A stretch of DNA of 5,065 nt from Desulfamplus sp. (GCA_015231395.1 JADGBP010000192.1:1-5065); one strand, 5' to 3'. Counted from the stretch's first letter, positions 1-5,065 are shown. Notes: generated from the sequence alone by a model not told the origin. Numbers and translations are program-made.

Positions 1-1
1 C

Positions 2-451
2 CGGAAACTTAATTCTCCAACCGGTGAAATTATTGACTCTCCTGTTGTGGAACGAGTTGAGCACAACACCATAAAACTTGCTTACAGGTATGCTGTTAAA
101 AAGAATCTTCCATTTACTTACGTGGAATTTCTTTTTTCTAAATTTACAAACACACCACTGCTTATAAGGGTCAAATTTAAAAAAGATGATTTAAATATTG
201 TTGAAACTTTGAAACAGAAATATGGAGAACCCCGTGAGATTCCTTGGCAAGAGGAAAATGGGAAATCTCTTTGCTGGGAAAATAGCGGAGATCTGCTTAT
301 TGTCTCCTTTGTTCCTGATCAGTTTAGCAAGCCGGCATATGAAGTTGTAATCTATTTTTCAAAGAGAATAGAAGATTTGCTTCAGGCTGAAAAAATTGAA
401 CGGGAGAACAGGGAGAATAAAAGCGTTAAATCGGGACAGAATGTTTTTTAG
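2..451 (+). CDS. Unrecognised protein, 5'-truncated by the window edge
   Basis: The frame ending in TAG at 449-451 stays open to the left edge, giving at least 149 residues. An internal GTG at 47 could serve as a start, but no ribosome binding site precedes it. The coding-like residues before it (NSPTGEIIDSPV) suggest the true start lies outside the window. The visible part is a mixed alpha/beta soluble domain. It contains a YAVKKNLPFTYVEF stretch, a central KYGEPREIPWQEENG segment and a strand-rich LLIVSFVPDQ...YEVVIYFS region, then a charged C-terminal helix (EDLLQAEKIERENREN). I see no signal peptide or membrane segment in the visible part. I do not recognise the family and give no function. 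It is separated from the next gene by a 127-bp gap, so it is probably a different transcription unit. Confidence 0.75.
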   Translation, partial: RKLNSPTGEIIDSPVVERVEHNTIKLAYRYAVKKNLPFTYVEFLFSKFTNTPLLIRVKFKKDDLNIVETLKQKYGEPREIPWQEENGKSLCWENSGDLLIVSFVPDQFSKPAYEVVIYFSKRIEDLLQAEKIERENRENKSVKSGQNVF

Positions 452-462
452 CCTTGCTTTAC

Positions 463-529
463 GTGTTAATTGTCTCATAAATCTTGTATGACAAATTTTG
501 CATCACAAATTTTACATGACAATTAACAC
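463..529. repeat. Intergenic 12-bp inverted repeat enclosing AT-rich 14-bp near-repeats
   Basis: GTGTTAATTGTC at 463-474 is the exact reverse complement of GACAATTAACAC at 518-529, with a 43-bp spacer. Allowing a one-base bulge, pairing extends inward by CAT/ATG. The spacer holds two 14-bp near-identical units, GACAAATTTTGCAT (490-503) and CACAAATTTTACAT (504-517). Each contains the palindrome AAATTT. The element fills most of the gap upstream of the acyl-CoA-binding protein gene. No T-run follows the right arm, so a classical intrinsic terminator is unlikely. An operator or mRNA leader structure is possible but unproven. I see no convincing -35/-10 pair in the gap. Confidence 0.6.
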
Positions 530-565
530 AATAAGCAAAAATTGGTAATCAACAGAAATAATATT

Positions 566-573
566 AAAGGAGA
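566..573 (+). promoter_or_regulatory. Strong ribosome binding site for the acyl-CoA-binding protein
   Basis: AAAGGAGA lies 5 bases before the ATG at 579. It is one of the two best Shine-Dalgarno sequences in the window and fixes the start of the first gene of the + strand run. Confidence 0.85.
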
Positions 574-578
574 ACCGA

Positions 579-836
579 ATGAGCGATTTAAATGTAAAAT
601 TTGAGCAGGCAGGTAAGGATGCTCAGACTCTGTCAAAAAAACCTGATAATGATACACTTCTGAAACTCTATTCTCTCTACAAACAGGGCAGTGCTGGGGA
701 TGTTACCGGAAAACGTCCTGGAATGACTGACTTTAAAGGAAGAGCAAAATATGATGCATGGAGTAAACTTCAGGGAACATCTCAAGATAAAGCCAAGCAA
801 GATTACATAAATCTTGTGGAAAAACTCAAAGGGTAA
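579..836 (+). CDS. Acyl-CoA-binding protein (ACBP family)
   Basis: A small cytosolic four-helix protein of 85 residues that binds long-chain acyl-CoA esters, buffering and transporting them. The family is recognised from YSLYKQGSAGD (residues 31-41), RPGMTDFKG (46-54), AKYDAWSKLQGTS (56-68) and the final helix with DYI (75-77). By alignment with bovine ACBP recalled from memory, the ligand-contacting residues are all present: Tyr31, Tyr34, Lys35, Lys57 and Tyr76. The protein ends at EKLKG, a few residues shorter than the mammalian tail. The start is set by AAAGGAGA at 566-573. It is the first gene of the co-directional run and is followed after 17 bp by the small RelE/barnase-like gene. ACBPs are mainly eukaryotic but occur in some bacteria. 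Here it could serve fatty-acid or aromatic acyl-CoA metabolism, but no metabolic gene is nearby. Family assignment is very secure; the link to its neighbours is inference. Confidence 0.95.
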   Translation: MSDLNVKFEQAGKDAQTLSKKPDNDTLLKLYSLYKQGSAGDVTGKRPGMTDFKGRAKYDAWSKLQGTSQDKAKQDYINLVEKLKG

Positions 837-853
837 AAATAGAGATAATCTGT

Positions 854-1183
854 ATGACAACATATTTTCCATGCCCATATTTGGAGGCAGATGTTGAAGT
901 AACTGAAGAACGTGAAAAACATATTGCAGAAAATCATCCTGACCTGTTACCAGAGTATCGCCAATGTATTGCAGAAACCTTGGCTAATCCGGATATGGTA
1001 CGCAGGAGTGAGCGTTTTGAAAATGCCCGTATGTTCAGTCGATGGTTTGAGACAGTAAAGGGCGGAAAATATGTTGTTGTCTTTGTAGTTAGTGATTTAT
1101 TTCCAGATATTCGTCACTGGATAATTACATCATATATCACAAAAAAACTTTCTCAAGGAGCCATTGAATGGAAACGAAACTGA
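854..1183 (+). CDS. Small RelE/barnase-like fold protein, candidate toxin partner
   Basis: This protein of 109 residues resembles, from memory, small bacterial proteins of the phage-barnase/EndoU/ColicinE5-D/RelE-like (PBECR-type) group. Visible features are a helix with HIAENHPDLL (residues 23-32), an ETLANPD turn (41-47), the strand ARMFSRWF (58-65), the strand KYVVVFVVSD (72-81) and a final RHWIITSYITKKL strand (87-99). His23, His28, Arg51, Arg63, His88 and Tyr94 are candidate active-site residues. The ATG at 854 has only a weak purine stretch upstream (about 840-844). The 3' end overlaps the next gene by 16 bp, so the two are likely translationally coupled. Pairing with a DUF2283-type protein is, as I recall, a recurrent arrangement and suggests a toxin-antitoxin or RNA-processing pair. 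Nuclease activity is inference; it could instead be an inactive member of the fold. Confidence 0.7.
   Translation: MTTYFPCPYLEADVEVTEEREKHIAENHPDLLPEYRQCIAETLANPDMVRRSERFENARMFSRWFETVKGGKYVVVFVVSDLFPDIRHWIITSYITKKLSQGAIEWKRN
1155..1160 (+). promoter_or_regulatory. Ribosome binding site for the DUF2283-type gene
   Basis: AAGGAG ends 7 bases before the ATG at 1168. It lies inside the coding sequence of the upstream gene and decides the start of the overlapping downstream gene. Confidence 0.85.
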
Positions 1184-1434
1184 CCTTTCAGTATGACCGG
1201 AATGCCGATATTCTCTATATTCAAACATGCCGACCATATGCAGAACAGGAAAGTGAGGAGCTTGGTGATGATATTATCGGACGATTAAACCCTGTCACAA
1301 ATGAAATAGAAAGTCTTGAAGTAATGTTTTTTTCAACTCGTCTCCTGAGAACAGATGTTTTTCAATTACCTGTTCTGGCACATTTCCATCAACTTAAAAC
1401 AGGGACAGATGGATGGTCAAAAACGACGGCATAA
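1168..1434 (+). CDS. DUF2283-type protein, candidate antitoxin
   Basis: A protein of 88 residues with the DUF2283 hallmark FQYDRNADILYIQ (residues 7-19). It continues with SEELGDDIIGRLNP (29-42) and a second strand pair, EIESLEVMFFSTRL (46-59). DUF2283 proteins are small beta-rich proteins often encoded beside small toxin-like or uncharacterised genes; their biochemical role is not settled. The start is fixed by AAGGAG at 1155-1160. It overlaps the preceding RelE-like gene by 16 bp and the following HDOD gene by 22 bp, so it is locked into the operon on both sides. The polar tail after about residue 74 (QLKTGTDGWSKTTA) falls largely in the region shared with the HDOD gene's RBS and start, and may be an extension added by the overlap. 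The antitoxin role is inferred from neighbourhood only; no DNA-binding motif is visible. Confidence 0.8.
   Translation: METKLTFQYDRNADILYIQTCRPYAEQESEELGDDIIGRLNPVTNEIESLEVMFFSTRLLRTDVFQLPVLAHFHQLKTGTDGWSKTTA
1401..1405 (+). promoter_or_regulatory. Ribosome binding site supporting the 1413 start of the HDOD gene
   Basis: AGGGA sits 7 bases before the ATG at 1413. The alternative in-frame ATG at 1449 has no purine-rich element before it, so the upstream start is preferred even though it creates a 22-bp overlap. Confidence 0.6.
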
Positions 1435-2279
1435 AAAACGCCAGCATCATGCTGAAAAAACTTACTGAGATGAAGACTCTGCCCAGCGTGGCGGCTCGTC
1501 TGACACGAATGATCTCAGATGATAAAAGCAGTGCTCAGGATTTTGAGGGCGTTATTAAAATGGATCCAACCCTTGTTTTAAGATTGCTGCGTATTGTGAA
1601 TAGCCCATTGTATTCACTCAGAACACCTGTCACTACTATCTCGGAAGCAGTAGCATTTATTGGCATTAATAATCTTCGTAATTTAATTGTAGTGGATGCG
1701 TTGAAAAATCTCTTTGGTGGAAAGTCCGAAGAAGAGCCGTTCTCAAGGAGAAAACTATGGATGCATTGTGTTGCCGTGGCAATATGCAGCCAGATGAGTG
1801 CGGAAAGAATATTTGGACAAAAGGGTGAAGACGCTTTTTTATGCGGTATTGTTCATGATATTGGGCTTATTATTGCGGATCAGGTTATGCCGAATGAATT
1901 TTCTAAAGTTTGTATGGCATGGAATCCAAAAGACGATAAAAAGATTACCCAATATGAGAATGATATTTTAAAAACCGATCATACCATGATTGGATATATG
2001 CTCACCTATGACTGGAAACTTCCAGTGATTGTGCAGAATGGCATCAAGCATCACCATGATATCTTCGATGAAATTGATCATAAAAGTCTGCCGGCAATTA
2101 TTCAAGTGTCCAATTATCTGGTAGCACGATTAAACTACAGGATACTGCCGGATATGAAAGGAGAACTTTCTCCTCCTCTGATGATTCATATTCGGGATAA
2201 TATCAAAGAATACAAGGCTCTTGCAGAGGATCTGCCGGAAGAGCTTGCCAAAGCAAAAGAAATTTACTCATTGGAATAA
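1413..2279 (+). CDS. HDOD domain signalling protein
   Basis: A protein of 288 residues that is essentially one HDOD domain, the HD-like fold used in bacterial signal output and regulation, usually without proven hydrolase activity. Evidence is the N-terminal LPSVAARLTRMI (residues 23-34), then MDPTLVLRLLRIVNSPLYSL (50-69), the SEAVAFIGINNLRNL segment (77-91), GIVHDIGLII (145-154) with the His148-Asp149 doublet, DHTMIGYMLTYDWKLP (189-204), and HHHD (213-216). His118, His148/Asp149, His190 and His213-215 are retained, more metal-ligand-like residues than many HDOD proteins keep. No membrane segment, receiver or GGDEF domain is attached. The start at 1413 is preferred because of AGGGA at 1401-1405; the ATG at 1449 is an alternative. 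It overlaps the DUF2283-type gene and lies 9 bp before the hybrid kinase. It therefore probably acts in the same pathway as the kinase, possibly as its regulator or effector. That partnership is inferred from gene order. Confidence 0.93.
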   Translation: MVKNDGIKNASIMLKKLTEMKTLPSVAARLTRMISDDKSSAQDFEGVIKMDPTLVLRLLRIVNSPLYSLRTPVTTISEAVAFIGINNLRNLIVVDALKNLFGGKSEEEPFSRRKLWMHCVAVAICSQMSAERIFGQKGEDAFLCGIVHDIGLIIADQVMPNEFSKVCMAWNPKDDKKITQYENDILKTDHTMIGYMLTYDWKLPVIVQNGIKHHHDIFDEIDHKSLPAIIQVSNYLVARLNYRILPDMKGELSPPLMIHIRDNIKEYKALAEDLPEELAKAKEIYSLE

Positions 2280-2288
2280 AGTGGTGAT

Positions 2289-4160
2289 ATGGGCGATATT
2301 GATAATTTATTTGAAGAGTTTGAAGATACCTCTGAGATAAACAGGCGTTTTCTTAAACTATTGCATAAACATCTTCCTGACAGCATCATTAAAATAATTA
2401 CTGATAATGGAATCACTCTGACACTTGAAGAACCTATAGAACTTACTAATTCAAATATCTATTCTAATACAAAGACCTATTCTAATACAAAGACCTATTC
2501 CATTAAGCTGCCATCATTTAAAAGCACTCTTTTTTATACTTTGCCTCCATTTTTTGATACTGAAGATGGGCGGATATTTGCACGTCACCTGATTGAACTT
2601 TGCAAGGATTCTTTTCTTAATCAGGACAAAGTTTCAGATCTCCAACAACTTATCAAGACACAAAAAGATCAATTAAAGCGTCAGGTGAGCGTATTCAAGA
2701 CCAAATATGAAGAGATACTGATGGAGAATCACAGGCATAACATGGAGTACACCTCCAGGCTGAACAGTGAGATTGACAAAAGAACTTCGGAACTTCAGAA
2801 AGCTAACCGTGATCTTATTGTTGCACGGGAAAAAGCAGAATCTGCAAGCATTGCCAAAAGTGAGTTTCTTGCCAACATGAGTCATGAGATCAGAACTCCT
2901 ATGAATGGTGTAATAGGAATGGCTGATCTTCTGCTTCAAACCCCCCTTGCCACAAATCAGAGGAACTATGCCGAATCGATAAAATACAGTGGAGATGCTC
3001 TCATAGAGATAATCAACGATATTTTAGACTACTCCAAAATTGAAGCTGGAAAACTTGATATTGAAATCATTGACTTTGATTTGAAAAAAATTACGGGCAA
3101 TATATCTGATATTATGAATATACAAGCTGTTAATAAGGGGCTTGAATATGCCTGTATAATTAAGGAAGATGTTCCATGTCTGATCAAGGGAGATCCAGGA
3201 AGGCTGCGTCAGATACTTCTGAATCTGTGTGGAAATGCTGTCAAATTTACCGAAACCGGCAAGGTGGCATTGAATATTTACAGGGTTGAGGAGAAATATG
3301 AAAATGAGGTGTCTGAACAAGAGGTATCTGAATCTGAACAAGCGGTATCTGAATCTGAACAAGCGGTATCTGAATCTGAACAAGCGGCATCTGAATCTGA
3401 ACAAGCGGCATCTGAATCTGAACAAGATGCATCTGAAAAAAATAGTTCGGACAAGGCTGTAATACGATTTGAGATCAAAGACACTGGAATTGGCATCCCT
3501 ACAAATCGAATGAATCGTATGTTTCGATCATTTTCACAAGTGGACGCGTCCATGACCCGTAAATATGGAGGCACCGGACTTGGTCTTGCCATTTCCAGAC
3601 AGCTTACAGCACTTATGGGAGGTGCTATTGGTGTTGAGTCCGAAGAGGGAAAAGGGTCAACCTTCTGGTTTGAACTTCCATTTGAAAAACAGCCTCATAT
3701 TTCATCACAGGAACAAGCAGAAAAACTAAAAGAAACAAGCAAAGATCCTCTGAAAAAGATTGATACAGAACGTCTGAAAAAAATAAAAATACTTGTAGCT
3801 GAAGACAATGTGGTCAATCAGAAAGTCCTTGTAAGTATATTGAGTTATGCGGGGATTAATAATGTTTCCATTGCAAAAAATGGGGAGGAAGCTGTTGAAA
3901 AATTTATTGCAACTCCGTTTGATCTGATTTTAATGGATGGGCAGATGCCTGTAATGACAGGTCTTGAAGCAACTCGGAAAATCAGGGAATATGAGCAGGA
4001 AAAAGGAATGGGTAGAATCCCTATTATTGCTATTACTGCCCATGCCATGCATGAGGACAGGGACGTTTTCATGGAAAGCGGTATGGATGACTACATCACC
4101 AAACCCATAAATCGTCAGAAACTTATCAACTCCATTTCAATGTTCACTGGGTGTATATAG
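2289..4160 (+). CDS. Soluble hybrid sensor histidine kinase/response regulator
   Basis: This protein of 623 residues has no membrane segment and should act in the cytoplasm. Residues 1-110 are an unrecognised input region. Residues 113-188 are a charged helical, probably coiled-coil, segment. HisKA follows, with the phospho-acceptor His199 in [12 protein letters not shown] (196-207). The ATPase domain has an N-box NLCGNAVKF (312-320), G1 DTGIGIP (398-404), an F-box around FRSFSQ (412-417) and G2 [10 protein letters not shown] (427-436). It ends at [10 protein letters not shown] receiver domain (about 499-618) has acidic residues Glu505/Asp506, phospho-acceptor Asp550 in [11 protein letters not shown], Thr583 and Lys605 in TKP. 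Phosphate is expected to pass from His199 to Asp550 and then to an unseen Hpt or regulator. The odd feature is a block of acidic seven-residue repeats (345-379) between the N- and G1-boxes. The ATG follows the HDOD stop by 9 bp with only a weak RBS, so coupling is likely. Confidence 0.97.
   Translation: MGDIDNLFEEFEDTSEINRRFLKLLHKHLPDSIIKIITDNGITLTLEEPIELTNSNIYSNTKTYSNTKTYSIKLPSFKSTLFYTLPPFFDTEDGRIFARHLIELCKDSFLNQDKVSDLQQLIKTQKDQLKRQVSVFKTKYEEILMENHRHNMEYTSRLNSEIDKRTSELQKANRDLIVAREKAESASIAKSEFLANMSHEIRTPMNGVIGMADLLLQTPLATNQRNYAESIKYSGDALIEIINDILDYSKIEAGKLDIEIIDFDLKKITGNISDIMNIQAVNKGLEYACIIKEDVPCLIKGDPGRLRQILLNLCGNAVKFTETGKVALNIYRVEEKYENEVSEQEVSESEQAVSESEQAVSESEQAASESEQAASESEQDASEKNSSDKAVIRFEIKDTGIGIPTNRMNRMFRSFSQVDASMTRKYGGTGLGLAISRQLTALMGGAIGVESEEGKGSTFWFELPFEKQPHISSQEQAEKLKETSKDPLKKIDTERLKKIKILVAEDNVVNQKVLVSILSYAGINNVSIAKNGEEAVEKFIATPFDLILMDGQMPVMTGLEATRKIREYEQEKGMGRIPIIAITAHAMHEDRDVFMESGMDDYITKPINRQKLINSISMFTGCI
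2460..2501 (+). repeat. 18-bp tandem duplication in the kinase N-terminus
   Basis: The 18-bp unit TATTCTAATACAAAGACC occurs at 2460-2477 and is repeated exactly at 2478-2495. TATTCC then begins a third partial unit. It encodes YSNTKT twice and then YS, adding six residues per unit within the unrecognised input region of the kinase. The two copies are identical, so the duplication looks recent. Confidence 0.95.
3306..3437 (+). repeat. 21-bp tandem repeat array inside the kinase ATPase domain
   Basis: Five full 21-bp units lie at 3321-3425, with consensus GCGGYATCTGAATCTGAACAA. A 15-bp partial unit precedes them (3306-3320) and a 12-bp degraded one follows (3426-3437). Units 2 and 3 are identical to each other, as are units 4 and 5; the two pairs differ by one base (GTA versus GCA codon). 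Each encodes A[V/A]SESEQ and adds about two negative charges. The length is a multiple of three, so gain or loss of units keeps the kinase in frame. Confidence 0.97.
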
Positions 4161-4214
4161 TCCACAAGTTGTAGATATTAGCGCTTACTTAAGTATTGGA
4201 TTCAGGAGTACCAT
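4161..4214. other. Convergent intergenic region with no clear terminator
   Basis: The 54 bp between the kinase stop and the cyclase stop contain no GC-rich hairpin with a T-run for either gene. The only structure seen is the short palindrome ACAAGTTGT just after the kinase stop and one copy of the duplicated cyclase tail. Confidence 0.5.
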
Positions 4215-4243
4215 TCATTTAAGTATTGGAATTAGTCTGTACA
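4185..4243 (-). repeat. In-frame duplication of the cyclase 3' tail including its stop
   Basis: TTAAGTATTGGA occurs at 4189-4200 and again at 4219-4230, exactly 30 bp apart. On the - strand the first copy read encodes the enzyme's last residues RLIPILK and a TGA stop (4215-4217). The next ten codons, in the same frame, read MVLLNPILK and then TAA. The tail is thus present twice in frame, each copy with its own stop. Confidence 0.7.
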
Positions 4244-4934
4244 AAGAGGTTATATTTTCCTTCCCTTTTAGCTTCACATCATCAAGCCTGACAGCATCTA
4301 CAAGATTATCAAGGGATTCAAGATGATTACAGATATTATCATATACGATTCCTGACAAAAATATTTCATTGCATCCGGCAAGGGACTGAAGCCTTTGAGC
4401 CGCATTTACTACGTCACCAACAACTGTATAATTAAGATGCTGCTCTGACCCCATGAAACCAGAAACAAGTTCTCCATAATTGATTCCTATACTCATCTCA
4501 AGACCTTTTTTTATCTCAATATTCTTTCTCATTTCAAAGTTTTTTCTCATCTCAATACCGCTCCCCATTTCAATATGGCTTTTCATCTCAAAAGATTTTT
4601 TAATCTCAGGGGTATTCTTAAGTTCAGGGGATGTCTTAAGTTCAGAGAGGTTTTGAAATTCAGGGGAATTTTTGATCTCAGGAGTATTTTTAAGATCAGG
4701 AGTATTTACGTCTTGTTTAATAAGGTTTTTGTTCAGATTATGCAACACTGTGAACATCTCAAGAGCAGCCCGCACCGCATTAAGACAGCTCTCAGAATCC
4801 TCAATTGGAGTGCCAAAAACCGCCATGATGCCATCGCCAAGAAGTTTATCAAGTGTCCCTTTATGCTTAAAGATAATCGGAATCATGTGAGAAAAAAAAC
4901 GGTTCAGAAGGATGACCACATCCTCTGGCTTCAT
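4215..4934 (-). CDS. Class III adenylate/guanylate cyclase, N-terminally truncated, with repeat insertion
   Basis: These 239 residues are the C-terminal two-thirds or more of a class III nucleotidyl cyclase catalytic domain, which makes cyclic AMP or GMP from the nucleoside triphosphate. Seen are PEDVVILLNRFF (residues 3-14), TLDKLLGDGIMAVFG (27-41) with Lys30 (adenine-specifying position) and metal-binding Asp34, SIGINYGELVSGFMGS (148-163), and NYTVVGDVVNAAQRL (168-182). In the last motif Thr170, Asn177 and Arg181 are in the expected catalytic places; Lys plus Thr fits a class IIIb adenylate cyclase. The usual FSDIRGFT motif carrying the first metal Asp is absent. The frame meets a stop eight codons upstream of the ATG at 4934, and the sequence there becomes an inverted copy of the gene itself. 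The ATG is therefore probably internal, not a true start; the frame shows SEQM there, which fits an interrupted domain. Residues 78-143 are a hexapeptide repeat. Any sensor domain is not visible. Confidence 0.9.
   Translation of the reverse strand: MKPEDVVILLNRFFSHMIPIIFKHKGTLDKLLGDGIMAVFGTPIEDSESCLNAVRAALEMFTVLHNLNKNLIKQDVNTPDLKNTPEIKNSPEFQNLSELKTSPELKNTPEIKKSFEMKSHIEMGSGIEMRKNFEMRKNIEIKKGLEMSIGINYGELVSGFMGSEQHLNYTVVGDVVNAAQRLQSLAGCNEIFLSGIVYDNICNHLESLDNLVDAVRLDDVKLKGKENITSLYRLIPILK
4322..4448 (-). repeat. Left arm of a perfect 127-bp inverted repeat (cyclase coding)
   Basis: This segment codes on the - strand for cyclase residues from Ser163 to about His204. It is matched base for base, in reverse complement, by 4939-5065. 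The match breaks at 4449 against 4938 and runs to the right window edge on the other side. Confidence 0.98.
4494..4703 (-). repeat. Degenerate 18-bp (hexapeptide) repeat array inside the cyclase domain
   Basis: Residues 78-143 of the cyclase divide into eleven six-residue units, with a twelfth begun at 144-147. Units 1-6 follow [S/T]PE[L/I/F]KN (for example TPEIKN, SPELKN). Units 7-11 follow [F/I]EM[R/K]K with a small polar residue before (for example NFEMRK, NIEIKK). Each unit keeps an acidic residue, a hydrophobic residue and usually a Lys or Arg at fixed places. The units are diverged at DNA level, so the array is older than the kinase repeats. It replaces what is normally a short loop. 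Confidence 0.93.
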
Positions 4935-4938
4935 CTGT

Positions 4939-5065
4939 TCAGAGCAGCATCTTAATTATACAGTTGTTGGTGACGTAGTAAATGCGGCTCAAAGGCTTCA
5001 GTCCCTTGCCGGATGCAATGAAATATTTTTGTCAGGAATCGTATATGATAATATCTGTAATCATC
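4939..5065 (+). repeat. Right arm of the inverted repeat: inverted cyclase fragment
   Basis: An exact reverse complement of 4322-4448, reaching the window edge. On the + strand it encodes SEQHLNYTVVGDVV and onwards through IVYDNICNH, the same residues as the - strand cyclase, so the same piece of gene appears in both orientations 490 bp apart. It is a gene fragment with no start of its own. It is either a fold-back duplication or a chimeric junction, and it is where the native N-terminal half of the cyclase should lie. Confidence 0.98.

Noticed and set aside
559..564. TAATAT as a possible -10 box
   Set aside because: It lies directly against the ribosome binding site and has no -35 element at the right spacing.
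476..817. 12-bp direct repeat CATAAATCTTGT at 476-487 and 806-817
   Set aside because: One such match is expected by chance in 5 kb of AT-rich sequence, and nothing else links the two sites.
485..860. TGTATGACAA before the toxin-like gene start (851-860) and in the intergenic gap (485-494), hinting at a relic start
   Set aside because: The following bases are only loosely similar, and the gap copy gives a 12-codon frame with no other support.
633..878. - strand open frame opposite the acyl-CoA-binding protein
   Set aside because: It is antisense to a clearly conserved gene and has no ribosome binding site or recognisable domain.
3306..3437. CRISPR-like array
   Set aside because: The repeats are contiguous with no spacers, and they are in frame within a kinase gene.
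3024..3592. Several - strand open frames with arginine/phenylalanine- or serine/cysteine-rich repeats
   Set aside because: They are antisense shadows of the kinase's 21-bp repeat array; the + strand frame has all kinase motifs and uninterrupted coding.
4575..4955. + strand open frame of 126 residues rich in LKFRG-like repeats
   Set aside because: It is the antisense shadow of the cyclase hexapeptide array; the - strand carries recognisable cyclase motifs on both sides.
4322..5065. Insertion sequence with terminal inverted repeats
   Set aside because: The arms are cyclase coding sequence, the loop is the rest of the same gene, and there is no transposase or target-site duplication.

Overview
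The window looks like bacterial chromosomal DNA of low to moderate GC (roughly 40%, estimated by eye). Most genes are tightly packed on the + strand. A bacterial acyl-CoA-binding protein, an HDOD protein and a soluble hybrid histidine kinase together suggest a signalling-rich Gram-negative bacterium. A Desulfobacterota-like (former deltaproteobacterial) source is my best guess, but it is inference only; no rRNA or marker gene is present.

Layout. Positions 2-451 hold the 3' end of an unrecognised conserved-type gene whose reading frame is open to the left edge. A 127-bp gap (452-578) carries a 12-bp perfect inverted repeat around AT-rich 14-bp near-repeats. A compact + strand gene run follows: acyl-CoA-binding protein (579-836), a small RelE/barnase-like candidate toxin (854-1183), a DUF2283-type partner (1168-1434), an HDOD protein (1413-2279) and a hybrid histidine kinase/response regulator (2289-4160). 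Gaps in this run are +17, -16, -22 and +9 bp, so it is probably one operon. A convergent - strand class III nucleotide cyclase (4215-4934) faces it and lacks the N-terminal part of its catalytic domain.

Two things stand out. First, both large signalling genes carry short in-frame tandem repeats inserted into loops of their catalytic domains. The kinase has five 21-bp units between the N-box and G1-box of its ATPase domain. The cyclase has about eleven degenerate 18-bp units between the two halves of its catalytic core. Smaller repeats lie in the kinase N-terminus and across the cyclase stop codon. Second, the last 127 bases (4939-5065) are an exact reverse complement of 4322-4448 inside the cyclase gene, joined exactly where the cyclase loses its N-terminus. 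This is either a true fold-back duplication or, more likely, a chimeric amplification or assembly junction. Sequence to the right of about 4940 should not be trusted as native context until checked.

Functionally, the HDOD protein and hybrid kinase probably form a signalling unit, and the cyclase may be a nearby second-messenger enzyme. The small two-gene pair between the acyl-CoA-binding protein and the HDOD gene resembles a toxin-antitoxin module that overlaps the signalling genes. The operon's actual stimulus and output cannot be read from the sequence.
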